DNA of 64,000 bases from an uncultured Collinsella sp. (lineage in GTDB: Bacteria > Actinomycetota > Coriobacteriia > Coriobacteriales > Coriobacteriaceae): positions 34,944-98,943 of the forward strand of contig UQIT01000005.1 in the NCBI GenBank assembly GCA_900541175.1, given 5' to 3'. The notes below the pieces were generated by a model, which saw nothing but the letters and a program-made list of their open reading frames with translations, was not told where the DNA came from and ran no database searches. Both the position numbers and the translations under genes were made by a program. Shown one piece after another: positions 18,927-30,129 of this stretch (position 1 is its first letter; every line of letters starts with the position of its first letter).

Positions 18927-18976
18927 GCTACCAGCAGGTTTATAAAACCCTAGAGGTCCCTGTCTCCACAATTGAC

Positions 18977-19765
18977 CTAGAAAAGGCGCTCAGTCTGCAG
19001 AAAGTTTCCGCAAAAGCTCACACGATGCAGTGGACAAAGTCCATGTTTTCGAATGGCCTCGATGTGCTCGGGGCTCGCATAGCCCTTCGATTCGGCCAGA
19101 TGGTACTCGGGATACTCGGCGTCGTACTCAACCATCATCTCGTCACGCGTGACCTTTGCCATGATGGATGCCGCGGCGATACAGGCGATCTTGGCATCGC
19201 CCTTCACCACGTCGCGCTCATTGGGAACGGCGCCCAAGGGGTTGCCATCCATGAGGACGCAATCGGGCTCGAGCCCCGTATCGGCCACCGCACCCGCGAC
19301 GGCAGCGCGGATGGCGCGGGCCATGCCCATATCATCGATATCCTTAGGCGCGATATGGCAAAAACCGATCGCCGTCGCCACCTCGGCAATCTTCACTGAG
19401 AGCAACTCGCGGCGCGCCGGCGTGAGCTTTTTGGAATCGTTGATGCCCCAGACACGCGGCTCCATAGGAAGGCAGACAGCGCATACCGTCAAAGGACCGG
19501 CCACCGATCCGCGACCCACCTCGTCGACACCAACGACCACCCCATCGCCGCCAAGCTCACGCATAAGCTCGTACATGTCATTGACGCGCTCGCGCTCGGC
19601 AAGCTCTTTGGCATGGCGTTTGAGGGCGCGTTCGCAAGCCTTGATCACCTGCTGGCGCGGGTCCTCGCGATAATGCTCCACGAGGGCGGGAATCTCCTCA
19701 AACGTAGCGCTCGCCAACTCACCGGCAACCTGCGATGCCGAAACCGAGCTCGTCATGTTGCCCAT
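18977..19765 (-). CDS. rnhB: ribonuclease HII
   Basis: RNase HII removes ribonucleotides from DNA and RNA:DNA hybrids. The catalytic residues appear in VGVDEVGRG (D81, E82) and in the later LMDGN and VTRDE segments. The protein has 262 residues from ATG 19765, which has AAGGAGGG six bases upstream. About 75 residues, helical and charged, precede the catalytic core, longer than minimal forms of the enzyme. It is bounded by terminators on both sides and is a single-gene unit. Confidence 0.95.
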   Translation of the reverse strand: MGNMTSSVSASQVAGELASATFEEIPALVEHYREDPRQQVIKACERALKRHAKELAERERVNDMYELMRELGGDGVVVGVDEVGRGSVAGPLTVCAVCLPMEPRVWGINDSKKLTPARRELLSVKIAEVATAIGFCHIAPKDIDDMGMARAIRAAVAGAVADTGLEPDCVLMDGNPLGAVPNERDVVKGDAKIACIAAASIMAKVTRDEMMVEYDAEYPEYHLAESKGYASPEHIEAIRKHGLCPLHRVSFCGNFLQTERLF

Positions 19766-19794
19766 ACCAGGCCCTCCTTGCATGCAAATCAGAT

Positions 19795-19824
19795 AAAAAG
19801 AAGGGCCACCCGAAGGTGACCCTT
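19795..19824 (-). terminator. UUCG-loop terminator of rplS
   Basis: A 10-bp stem (19801-19810 with 19815-19824) closed by TTCG, read on the minus strand, is followed by CTTTTT. This is a textbook intrinsic terminator. Confidence 0.93.
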
Positions 19825-19858
19825 GTGTCCAAACGAGTGGACAGACGCTGCGATCTTC

Positions 19859-20200
19859 TTAGCGCTTCTCGGGGATGCGAGCAGCCTTGCCCACCTTGTC
19901 GCGGAGGTAGTACAGCTTGGCGCGACGGACGCGACCATGACGAACGACCTCGAGCTTGGCGATCTTGGGGCTGTGAAGCGGGAAGGTACGCTCAACACCG
20001 ACACCGAAGGACATCTTGCGGACGGTGAAGGTCTCGCGGGCACCGGCGCCGGCCATGCGGATGACGTCGCCCTGGAAGACCTGGATGCGCTCGCGGTCGC
20101 CTTCCTTAATGCGGTAGTGAACCTTGACGTTGTCGGCGACGCGAACCTGAGGAATGTCCTCGCGGATCTGCTGACGCTCGATTGCGCGGATGTAATCCAT
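19859..20200 (-). CDS. rplS: 50S ribosomal protein L19
   Basis: L19 lies at the 30S-50S interface. The 113-residue protein has the conserved core VHYRIKEGDRERIQVFQG and RRAKLYYLRD near the C-terminus. The ATG at 20200 is seven bases after AAGGA; an upstream TTG is not needed. Unlike the common rpsP-rimM-trmD-rplS order, L19 stands alone here, about 8 kb from trmD. Confidence 0.97.
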   Translation of the reverse strand: MDYIRAIERQQIREDIPQVRVADNVKVHYRIKEGDRERIQVFQGDVIRMAGAGARETFTVRKMSFGVGVERTFPLHSPKIAKLEVVRHGRVRRAKLYYLRDKVGKAARIPEKR

Positions 20201-20269
20201 GTGCAATTCCTTACTCTTCTAGAGGTGCCGTACCACCTTGGCCGGCACGTAGTTGAACAAACGTATTCA

Positions 20270-20297
20270 AGTATACACGCGCGGGTTTCTGCTGCAA
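20270..20297 (-). promoter_or_regulatory. promoter of rplS
   Basis: On the minus strand, TTGCAG (20292-20297) and TATACT (20270-20275) are separated by 16 bp, giving a leader of about 60 nt before L19. Confidence 0.65.
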
Positions 20298-20343
20298 GAA
20301 CAATTTTTTACGCAGACAAAAAGACAAAACCCGCACATGATAA

Positions 20344-20371
20344 CCGCCCGTCTCACGAATGAGACGGGCGG
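20344..20371 (-). terminator. TTCG hairpin after ppdK
   Basis: A perfect 12-bp GC-rich stem (20344-20355 with 20360-20371) has the loop TTCG on the minus strand, 39 bases after the ppdK stop. There is no strong T run directly after it, so it may end transcription weakly or act mainly as a 3' stabiliser. Confidence 0.65.
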
Positions 20372-20409
20372 CATGAAGGGGGCTACGCTAGGCGTCTAAA
20401 CCCAAAACG

Positions 20410-23160
<2,751 letters not shown>

Positions 23161-23235
23161 GATGCTTCCCCTTCCATGCGCTTACGCGCACGACCGTGGT
23201 AACGAATCGACCCGTCAGATGCGGGCCGTGAGGGA

Positions 23236-23330
23236 ACTATACGGCGGGTTTTGAGCGGGCTTAAGCAGAGGATGCGCGGTTTGGTAAACGTGCTAAAACT
23301 GGCGGTAAACGGTAGGTAAAGGTGGTTACC
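23236..23330 (-). promoter_or_regulatory. ppdK upstream region with phased GGTAAA repeats
   Basis: The 296-base gap 23161-23456 holds no gene. A weak promoter for ppdK may use TATAGT (23236-23241, minus strand). Upstream of it, plus-strand GGTAAA-like units begin at 23283, 23304, 23315 and 23325 (the last as GGTTACC), spaced 21, 11 and 10 bases, about one or two helical turns. A 7-bp hairpin (ACTTGCA with TGCAAGT) is near 23354-23374. This pattern suits a dimeric activator or repressor, but none is identified. Confidence 0.4.
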
Positions 23331-23456
23331 TTATGAAGAGACCACTTCAATAAACTTGCAGGTCAAATGCAAGTAATTTGCTAAATCGCTTTACCATTAT
23401 CGTGCATTATTTTTAGTTAGTCTTTTTAGACGGGGCTTTTTAGCTACCCCAATAAG

Positions 23457-24332
23457 CTAGCTTTGTTGGGCTCGACGGGCGGCGCGGCGGGCACGGGCTT
23501 CTTGGATTACCTCCAAGTGGTTAATGATCTCGGCAGCGCTTTCCTCGATGGCCTTGCCGTCGGTACGCACCACAAAGCAGCCTAGGCGCTTCATGAGCGC
23601 ACGGGCTTCCTCGAGCTCGCTGTGCACGCTCTCAGGCTCGGCATAGGAGCCGGCAACGGCACGAGCGTAGTCATCGCCCAAGCGGCTATCGCGAATTTCG
23701 GAAATCACATCGACGGTCGAAATCAGGCCGAACAGGCGCATCGGGTCGACCTCGTAAATCGACTTGGGCGGCTCCATGCCATGCGCCAGTGGGACATTGG
23801 CGACCTTGTAGCCCTGATAGGCCAAATACATCGACAGCGGCGTCTTGGACGTGCGCGATACGCCCAGCAGCACGATATCGGCACCCGACAGATCGTCGCA
23901 GCCGCGCCCGTCATCGTGCTCAACGAAATACTCCATGGCCTCGATACGATGGAAATAGCGGTCATCGGTCTTGTGAATCACGCCCGCAACGCCCTTGGGC
24001 GGCACACCGATGAGCGACGACAGCACGGCGAGCGTCGGGCCGATCAGGTCGACCGAACGGATATGCAGCATGCCCAGGTAATCGAGCACACGGGCGCGAA
24101 GTGCCGGATCGACAATGGTGTGGAACACGGCAATATCGCGATGATCGGCATCGACGCGCGGACCCACAAACGACTTGACCTGCTCCACCGAGTTCACCTT
24201 GGGCAGGCGCAAGAGACGAAAAGCCCCTTCATCAAATTGCCCGGACGCCGCAAGCACCACCTCACAAGCGGTATCACCGAGCGAGTCGGAGATAACGATA
24301 ACGGTGGGACGAGCGGTGACCGGGCAATCCAT
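23457..24332 (-). CDS. ppsR: PPDK/PEP synthase regulatory protein (kinase/pyrophosphorylase, DUF299)
   Basis: Members switch PPDK (or PEP synthase) off and on by ADP-dependent phosphorylation of a Thr and Pi-dependent removal. The 291-residue protein has the family P-loop GVSRTSKTP at 157-165 and N-terminal VISDSLGDTA. Because ppdK is the next gene and its target Thr is conserved, PPDK is very likely the partner. It follows glyS after 34 bases with a good SD (AAAGGAG), so it is probably in the glyQS operon. Confidence 0.94.
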   Translation of the reverse strand: MDCPVTARPTVIVISDSLGDTACEVVLAASGQFDEGAFRLLRLPKVNSVEQVKSFVGPRVDADHRDIAVFHTIVDPALRARVLDYLGMLHIRSVDLIGPTLAVLSSLIGVPPKGVAGVIHKTDDRYFHRIEAMEYFVEHDDGRGCDDLSGADIVLLGVSRTSKTPLSMYLAYQGYKVANVPLAHGMEPPKSIYEVDPMRLFGLISTVDVISEIRDSRLGDDYARAVAGSYAEPESVHSELEEARALMKRLGCFVVRTDGKAIEESAAEIINHLEVIQEARARRAARRAQQS

Positions 24333-24366
24333 GCGGGGCTCCTTTTGCGCTTATGCGCAGGCTGGC

Positions 24367-26463
24367 TTACTTTTTGCGAGCAAGCTCACCGATGTTTGCG
24401 ATGCCGGAGAAAACGGCCTCGAAGCGGTTGAGCAGCTTAAGGCGATTATCGCGAAGCTGCTCGTCCTTGTCCATGACCATGACCTCGTCGAAGAAGCGGT
24501 CGATGGGGGCGCGCAGGGCGGCAAGGGCGGCAAATGCGGCCGGGTAATCCTCGGCAGCAAGGGCGGCGTCGACAGCGGTCTGAGCAGCCTCGGAGGCATC
24601 GGCAAGCGCGAGCTCGACCTCGCCCATCAGGGCGCGGTCGTACTCCGCGCCCAGCTCGGGCTTGGAGATGTGCGCGGCGCGGGCATAGGCGGTCGCCAGG
24701 TTATCGAACGTCTCAGCGTCGTTCTTGCGGGCCTCGTCGAGGGCGGCGCAGCGGGCGAAGAAGACGGACGGGGCGATGATGTGCACCGCGGAGACGGCGG
24801 CAACGGTATCGGCCGGGATCTTTTCGTCGCGGGCCATGCTCACCAGACGGCCGTGGAAGAAGTCGCGAACCTGCTGAGCGACCTCGGCGGCGTCGAACTC
24901 GATACCCTGCTCGCTATAGAGCTCAAGGGCAAAGTCGATAAGCGACGTGGGATCGATCGGCAGACGGTCGCGCAGGATGTTGATGATGCCGATGGCGGCG
25001 CGACGCAGCGCGTAGGGGTCGGAGGAGCCGGTCGGGGGCTCGCCGATGGCAAAAATACCGGCGATGGTATCGAGCTTGTCGGCGCAGGCCACGATGCAGC
25101 CAGCGGTGCCCTCGGGCAACTCGTCACCGGCAAAGCGGGGACGATAGTGATCGCGGATGGCATGGGCGACCTCGTCATTCTCCCCCATCGCGGTCGCGTA
25201 ATAACCGCCCATCACGCCCTGCTGGCTCGTGAACTCGACGACGGCGTTAGACACCAGGTCGGCCTTGCACAGGTGCGCGGCGCGAGCAGCGTCGGCGGCC
25301 AGGTGGGCGCCCAGATGGGCCTCGCGAGCGATGGCAAGCGCGAGTTGCTCAATGCGCTCGGACTTGGCGAGCACGCTACCGAGCTTCTCCTGGAAGGCGA
25401 CCTTGGCCAGACGCTCGCGGAACTCGTCGAGGGAGATCTTCAGGTCCTCCTCGTAGAAGAACTTGGCGTCGTCCAGACGGGCGCGCACGACGCGCTCGTT
25501 GCCGTCAATCACGCGCTCGGCATTCTCGGGCTTGCTGTTGGAAACGACCACGAACTCACGCGTGAGCTTGCCCTCGCCGTCATAGATCGGGAAGTAGCGC
25601 TGGTTGGTGAGCATGGACTCGCAGATAATCTCGTGCGGGACCTTGAGAAACTCCTCATCGAAGGTACCGACGAGCACCGTCGGCCACTCGCAGAGGTTAA
25701 TGACCTCCTCAAAGACCTTCTTGGGCGTATCGACATGGCAGCCGGGACGGGCAGCCTCGACCTCGGCGATACCGGCGAGGATGGCCTCACGACGACGCTC
25801 GGCAGAAAGCACACCGGCGTCCTCGAGCACCTGCTCGTAGACGGCGGGGCTGGCGACCACATGGTCACCGGGGCCAAGCACGCGATGACCACGCGTGGTG
25901 TTGCCACTCGTCACGTCGGCAAACGACACGGGCACAACGTCCTCGCCCAGAAGGCAGCAGATCCAGCGGACCGGACGAACAAAGGTCGCATGCTCGTGAC
26001 CCCAGCGCTGAGAGCGGTAGTTGGGCCACTGCAGGCCAGCGATAGTCTTCTCGCACAGGGCCGTCAGGATCGGGGTGGCCGGGGCGGAAGGGATGTTCTT
26101 CTCGGCAAAGACGTACTCACGGCCGTCGGTGTCCTCGCGACGGACCAGATCCTCGGCAGCCACACCGCACTTGCGGGCGAAGCCCTGGGCGGCCTTGGTG
26201 GCGTTACCGTCGGCATCGAAGGCGATGTTGGCCGCGGGGCCGCGCTTGACCTCGTGAACCTCGTCGGTCGCGGTGGCGACGTCAGCAACGAGCGCAGCCA
26301 GGCGGCGCGGGCTCGAGATCACACGGACCTCGCCGTGGGCCAGACCGGCCTCGTCGAGACCCTTGGCGATCATGGTGCCAAGCTGCTTGACGGCATTGTT
26401 CAGCGGTGCGGAGGGCATTTCTTCCGTACCGATCTCAAACAGGAAATCCTTAGCGTCTGCCAT
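24367..26463 (-). CDS. glyS: glycyl-tRNA synthetase beta subunit
   Basis: This is the tRNA-binding subunit of the heterotetrameric bacterial glycyl-tRNA synthetase. The 698 residues match the family. The N-terminus DFLFEIGTEEMP is the family start, and a C-terminal DALR-like anticodon domain is seen from about 590. It begins three bases after the glyQ stop, as usual for this pair. Confidence 0.97.
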   Translation of the reverse strand: MADAKDFLFEIGTEEMPSAPLNNAVKQLGTMIAKGLDEAGLAHGEVRVISSPRRLAALVADVATATDEVHEVKRGPAANIAFDADGNATKAAQGFARKCGVAAEDLVRREDTDGREYVFAEKNIPSAPATPILTALCEKTIAGLQWPNYRSQRWGHEHATFVRPVRWICCLLGEDVVPVSFADVTSGNTTRGHRVLGPGDHVVASPAVYEQVLEDAGVLSAERRREAILAGIAEVEAARPGCHVDTPKKVFEEVINLCEWPTVLVGTFDEEFLKVPHEIICESMLTNQRYFPIYDGEGKLTREFVVVSNSKPENAERVIDGNERVVRARLDDAKFFYEEDLKISLDEFRERLAKVAFQEKLGSVLAKSERIEQLALAIAREAHLGAHLAADAARAAHLCKADLVSNAVVEFTSQQGVMGGYYATAMGENDEVAHAIRDHYRPRFAGDELPEGTAGCIVACADKLDTIAGIFAIGEPPTGSSDPYALRRAAIGIINILRDRLPIDPTSLIDFALELYSEQGIEFDAAEVAQQVRDFFHGRLVSMARDEKIPADTVAAVSAVHIIAPSVFFARCAALDEARKNDAETFDNLATAYARAAHISKPELGAEYDRALMGEVELALADASEAAQTAVDAALAAEDYPAAFAALAALRAPIDRFFDEVMVMDKDEQLRDNRLKLLNRFEAVFSGIANIGELARKK

Positions 26464-26466
26464 GGC

Positions 26467-27378
26467 TTACGCCACCTCGCCTTCCTGATCGGCATTCTCG
26501 TTGACTCCGGCGACCTCGGCCATGTAGGCCTCGCAGCACGCCTTGGCGACGGCGCGGACGCGCAGGATGTAGTTGGCACGCTCGACCGCGGACAGGGCGC
26601 CGCGAGCATCGAGCAGGTTGAAAGCGTGGCTGCACTTCATGACGCAGTCATATGCCGGCAGCGGCAGCTTGCGCTCCAGGCAGGAATGGCACTCGGCCTC
26701 GTAGTCGTCAAACTTCTGACGCATCATCTCGACGTTGGCGACCTCAAAGTTATAGGCACTGAACTCGCGCTCGTTCTCGAGGAACACGTCGCCATAGGTC
26801 ATGGGCGTGCCGTCGGGCAGGTAGCTCCACACCAGGTCGTAGACCGAATTAACGCCCTGGGCGTACATGGCGATACGCTCCAGGCCGTAGGTGATCTCGA
26901 CGGGCACGGGGTCGACCTCGATGCCGCCCACCTGCTGGAAGTACGTAAACTGCGTGACCTCCATGCCATTGAGCCAGACCTCCCAGCCAAGGCCCCAGGC
27001 GCCGAGCGTCGGGCTCTCCCAGTCGTCCTCGACAAAGCGGACGTCATGGTCGTTGGGGTCCAGGCCAATGGCGGCCAGCGAACCCAGGTAGAGCTCCTGG
27101 GCGTTGACCGGCGAGGGCTTGATGAGCACCTGGAACTGATAGTAGTGCTGCATGCGGTTGGGGTTCTCGCCGTAGCGGCCGTCGGCGGGACGGCGGCAGG
27201 GCTGTGCATAGCAGGTGCGCCACTCGGCGGGACCGAGCGAGCGCAGCGTGGTCGCGGTATGGAAGGTACCGGCACCGACCTCGGAGTCATAGGGCTGCAT
27301 GATGACGCAGCCCTGCTCGCCCCAGTACTGCTGGAGGCGCAGGATGATGTCTTGGAAGGAAAGCGATGAAGCGTTCAT
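26467..27378 (-). CDS. glyQ: glycyl-tRNA synthetase alpha subunit
   Basis: This is the catalytic class II subunit that forms glycyl-AMP. The 303-residue protein shows the family segments WGEQGCVIMQPYD near the N-terminus and GWEVWLNGMEVTQFTYFQ in the middle. Only 59 bases separate it from lepB, so a T-box leader does not fit there. It heads glyQ-glyS-ppsR. Confidence 0.97.
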   Translation of the reverse strand: MNASSLSFQDIILRLQQYWGEQGCVIMQPYDSEVGAGTFHTATTLRSLGPAEWRTCYAQPCRRPADGRYGENPNRMQHYYQFQVLIKPSPVNAQELYLGSLAAIGLDPNDHDVRFVEDDWESPTLGAWGLGWEVWLNGMEVTQFTYFQQVGGIEVDPVPVEITYGLERIAMYAQGVNSVYDLVWSYLPDGTPMTYGDVFLENEREFSAYNFEVANVEMMRQKFDDYEAECHSCLERKLPLPAYDCVMKCSHAFNLLDARGALSAVERANYILRVRAVAKACCEAYMAEVAGVNENADQEGEVA

Positions 27379-27437
27379 GCCTCTAATATCCCCTCGTCGA
27401 AACGATTACACGGTTAGGTACTGTACTATAGCGGTTT

Positions 27438-28001
27438 TTAGTCGATAGCGCCGATGCGGTTGAACGGCCAGTAGCGCACAAGCGCCACTGCGATCAAATC
27501 AGAGCGATCGACGGGACCAAAATAACGTGAGTCGGCAGAGTTTTCGCGATTGTCGCCCATCACCCACACGCACCCGTCGGGAACCGTGTAGGGATAGCTT
27601 ACCTGAGCGCCGGGCGCTTGGACCGAAAGCGGCCAGCTCATGCCCGTCGTATAGTCCTCGTCGAGCGCTTGGCCGTCAACGACCACCTTGCCATCCTGCA
27701 GGTCGACCGTCTGGCCGGCCGTGGCAATAACACGCTTGACAAGAACATCATGCTCGGAGGTGCCATCGGGGTTGTGAAACACCACGATATCACCCTGCTT
27801 GACGGGCTGACCGAGCTCGAGGCTCACCTTTTGTGCCAGGATCTGGTCGCCAATCTCGATCGTGGACTCCATGGAGCCGGTGGGCACCACAAAGGGCTCG
27901 ACCACAAACGAGCGAATCAAGAAGGTGGCCACGAGCGCGATCGCGATGACCGCGATCCACTCAAAAGCGCCCCTCAACGCGGAATGCTGCGATGGAACCA
28001 T
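27438..28001 (-). CDS. lepB: type I signal peptidase
   Basis: LepB removes signal peptides from exported proteins at the membrane. The 187-residue protein has one N-terminal membrane helix (about 13-31), the nucleophile S43 in PTGSMEST and the general base K89 in VLVKRVIA, followed by GDNRENSADSR. The ATG at 28001 is chosen over a GTG that overlaps the trmD stop because of SD distance (GAGGAG). It ends the rpsP operon. Confidence 0.96.
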   Translation of the reverse strand: MVPSQHSALRGAFEWIAVIAIALVATFLIRSFVVEPFVVPTGSMESTIEIGDQILAQKVSLELGQPVKQGDIVVFHNPDGTSEHDVLVKRVIATAGQTVDLQDGKVVVDGQALDEDYTTGMSWPLSVQAPGAQVSYPYTVPDGCVWVMGDNRENSADSRYFGPVDRSDLIAVALVRYWPFNRIGAID

Positions 28002-28003
28002 TC

Positions 28004-28762
28004 TCACTCCTCGCTCTGCGAATACGCAGCGTCCAAAATCTCCTGCGCGTAAGCGCGCTCCTGGGGCGTAAGGCGCGCCGTCTCGATCAGATCGGGACGC
28101 CAGCGGCAGGTGCGCTCGATGGCGTTCTTGCGACGCCAGGCATCGACCTTGGCATGATCGCCACTCACGAGCACCGGCGGCACGCCCTCGCCGTTGAACT
28201 CGGCAGGACGGGTGTACTGCGCGTACTCGAGCAGTCCTCCGTCCTCGGCGGTCGAGAACGACTCGTCGACGTTGCTCATCTCGTCGCCCAGGGCGCCGGG
28301 AATCAGGCGTACGACGGCATCGGCAACGACCATAGCGGGAAGCTCGCCGCCCGTAAGCACGTAGTCGCCGATCGACAGACGCTCATCGGCATACGCATAC
28401 GCGCGCTCGTCGACGCCCTCGTAGCGACTGCACACAAACAGCAGGCGCTCACTTTTGAGCAGGCGCTCGGCCACATGCTGCGTAAAGGGCTCGCCACAGG
28501 GGGTAAAGAACACCACAGTGGGCTTGGGACCCTCTGCGCTAATGGCCTCGATGGCCTCGGCGATAGGCTCGACCTTCATGAGCATGCCCTGCCCGCCGCC
28601 GTACGGCTCGTCATCGACGGTACGATGGCGGTCGTGCGTCCAGTCGCGCAGGTTATACGCCTTAAAATCAAAAAGGCCGGCCTTGCGGGCGCGGCCCAAG
28701 ATCGATGTGGACATGACGGGCTCAAACATCTCGGGAAAGACCGAAAGGGTCTCGATCAGCAT
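28004..28762 (-). CDS. trmD: tRNA (guanine-37-N1)-methyltransferase
   Basis: TrmD makes m1G37 next to the anticodon, preventing frameshifts. The 252-residue protein has the knot-fold motifs YGGGQGMLMKVEPI and SRYEGVDER, and LTGGELPAMVVADAVVRLIPG, all typical of SPOUT TrmD. It follows rimM and precedes lepB within a tight operon. Confidence 0.97.
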   Translation of the reverse strand: MLIETLSVFPEMFEPVMSTSILGRARKAGLFDFKAYNLRDWTHDRHRTVDDEPYGGGQGMLMKVEPIAEAIEAISAEGPKPTVVFFTPCGEPFTQHVAERLLKSERLLFVCSRYEGVDERAYAYADERLSIGDYVLTGGELPAMVVADAVVRLIPGALGDEMSNVDESFSTAEDGGLLEYAQYTRPAEFNGEGVPPVLVSGDHAKVDAWRRKNAIERTCRWRPDLIETARLTPQERAYAQEILDAAYSQSEE

Positions 28763-28772
28763 GTTGTCCTCC

Positions 28773-29294
28773 CTACTTGTCCATATCGATCAGGCCGTCC
28801 ATAACGTGGACGGAAATTGTTCCTGTGTCGGGAAGATCGAGCACGACCTGCTCGATCACGGGAATCAGCACCTCGCCGTACCGATCACCCTCGACAACCC
28901 AAACATCGTTGGCGGGCGTCGACATGATCTCGACGATCGTACCGAGCGAACCGAAGCGCTCGTCGACCACCTCGCGACCCATCAGGTCGGTATAGGCAGC
29001 GTCGAGCGAATCGAGCTCAAAGTCGTCACGATTTGCCAGCACGTAGCATCCCGTGATGCCCTCGGCGGCCGTCAAGTCGTCAATGCCCTCAAACGAGACC
29101 AGATCGCCATCGCCCGTATCGGTGACGGACACGACCGTGCAAAAGCGGTCGCGCTTGAGCGCCGGCGGCGTCAGGGCGACGCGCATACCCGGCTCTAATA
29201 CAGAAGGAAGCCCCCGCAGCGGCTGCGCGAGGACCTCCCCCTTCCTTCCGTGCGGCTTGACCACACGGGCGATGTTTTTGTACTGGGACCTCAA
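28773..29294 (-). CDS. rimM: 16S rRNA processing protein RimM
   Basis: RimM helps mature the 30S head around S19. The 173-residue protein has the N-terminal segment ARVVKPHGRKGEV and a C-terminal PRC-barrel with DLMGREVVDE. The start is a TTG at 29294 shortly after the khpA stop, with only a weak SD, so translation is probably coupled. The gene order khpA-rimM-trmD is standard. Confidence 0.94.
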   Translation of the reverse strand: MRSQYKNIARVVKPHGRKGEVLAQPLRGLPSVLEPGMRVALTPPALKRDRFCTVVSVTDTGDGDLVSFEGIDDLTAAEGITGCYVLANRDDFELDSLDAAYTDLMGREVVDERFGSLGTIVEIMSTPANDVWVVEGDRYGEVLIPVIEQVVLDLPDTGTISVHVMDGLIDMDK

Positions 29295-29298
29295 GGTC

Positions 29299-29583
29299 CT
29301 AGCCCAGAACCTCTACCTCGACAGCAGTGTCGAGGCGAGCGGCCAGTGCACGGGCGAGCGTGCGAATGGCCTTGATGGTACGGCCACGACGGCCGATGAC
29401 CTTAGCGACATCATCCTCGGCGACCGAAACCTCAATCGTAGAGGCGTCGTCACCATCGATGACCTCAAGGCTCACGGAATCCGGGTCGTCGACGATCTGA
29501 ACAACGAGATATTCGACGAGATCGGCGATGCGATCTGAGAGCATTGCCTCACCCTCGAGCTGTGCAGCGTCAACCTCAGGCAC
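29299..29583 (-). CDS. khpA: KH-domain RNA-binding protein KhpA
   Basis: KhpA proteins bind RNA, often with KhpB, and influence cell elongation in Gram-positives. The 94-residue protein has a single KH domain with the GxxG loop IGRRGRTI at 63-70. About 15 extra N-terminal residues make it longer than the usual ~76. The GTG start uses the GAGGAG that overlaps the rpsP stop. Its place between rpsP and rimM is conserved. Confidence 0.93.
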   Translation of the reverse strand: MPEVDAAQLEGEAMLSDRIADLVEYLVVQIVDDPDSVSLEVIDGDDASTIEVSVAEDDVAKVIGRRGRTIKAIRTLARALAARLDTAVEVEVLG

Positions 29584-29586
29584 GAT

Positions 29587-29928
29587 TTACTCCTCGGCAC
29601 CCTCAGCGGCCTCAGCGGCAGCCTTAGCGGCCTCGGCCTCTTTGGCGAGCTGCTTCTTGGACTTCTTGACGACGGTCTCAGTCTTCTCGCCCTCGTTGGC
29701 GGCCTTGACCAGAGCGGCGACGGCGTCGGTGAGCTGAGCGCCCTTGGACTGCCAGTCGGCGATCTTCTCGAGGTCGAGGTTGATGGTCTTGGGGGCGGTC
29801 ATCGGGTTGTAGCGGCCAACCTCCTCGATGATACGACCGTCACGCGGGGCGCGGGAATCGGCGACGACGACACGGTAGTACGGACGCTTCTTAGCGCCGT
29901 GACGAGCAAGGCGAATCTTGACTGCCAA
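29587..29928 (-). CDS. rpsP: 30S ribosomal protein S16
   Basis: S16 is a small-subunit assembly protein. From TTG 29928 (GGAGGAG at 5 nt) it has 113 residues: VKIRLARHGAKKRPYYRVVVADSR, then a Lys/Ala/Glu-rich C-terminal extension of about 35 residues beyond the common ~80. It is first in the operon rpsP-khpA-rimM-trmD-lepB, driven by the promoter at 29985-30013. Confidence 0.96.
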   Translation of the reverse strand: MAVKIRLARHGAKKRPYYRVVVADSRAPRDGRIIEEVGRYNPMTAPKTINLDLEKIADWQSKGAQLTDAVAALVKAANEGEKTETVVKKSKKQLAKEAEAAKAAAEAAEGAEE

Positions 29929-29984
29929 AGGAAACTCCTCCAACCAAGCAGCTTTAGGCTGCAACTACAAACAAACAGTTGAAC

Positions 29985-30013
29985 ATAATACGCCATCGAC
30001 GCGGGCAGGTGAA
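29985..30013 (-). promoter_or_regulatory. promoter of the rpsP operon
   Basis: On the minus strand, TTCACC (30008-30013) and TATTAT (29985-29990) are 17 bp apart; the transcript would start near 29978, about 50 nt before rpsP. A second possible site, TTGCAA with TAAGAT 16 bp on, lies further upstream. Confidence 0.6.
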
Positions 30014-30117
30014 GTCCGTGAGACCAACTTCTTCGGTGTAGTCGAGGGCAAATCCATATCTTAGACAAGAATTCGGGATTTGCAAGCACATACACGCACC
30101 CCACATGAGCTGCGCGG

Positions 30118-30123
30118 TATACT
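30118..30123 (+). promoter_or_regulatory. -10 element of dinB, predicting a leaderless start
   Basis: TATACT lies 6 bases before the dinB ATG, so a transcript from it would begin at or next to the A of the ATG. No clear -35 and no SD is present. Confidence 0.45.
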
Positions 30124-30129
30124 CATGAC

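Noticed and set aside
24175..27369. 1064-residue plus-strand open frame opposite glyQ and glyS
   Set aside because: Antisense shadow of two certain synthetase genes; repetitive Gly/Leu/Val/Asp composition.
27379..27437. T-box riboswitch before glyQ
   Set aside because: Only 59 bases separate lepB and glyQ, too short for a T-box, and the conserved T-box core is absent.
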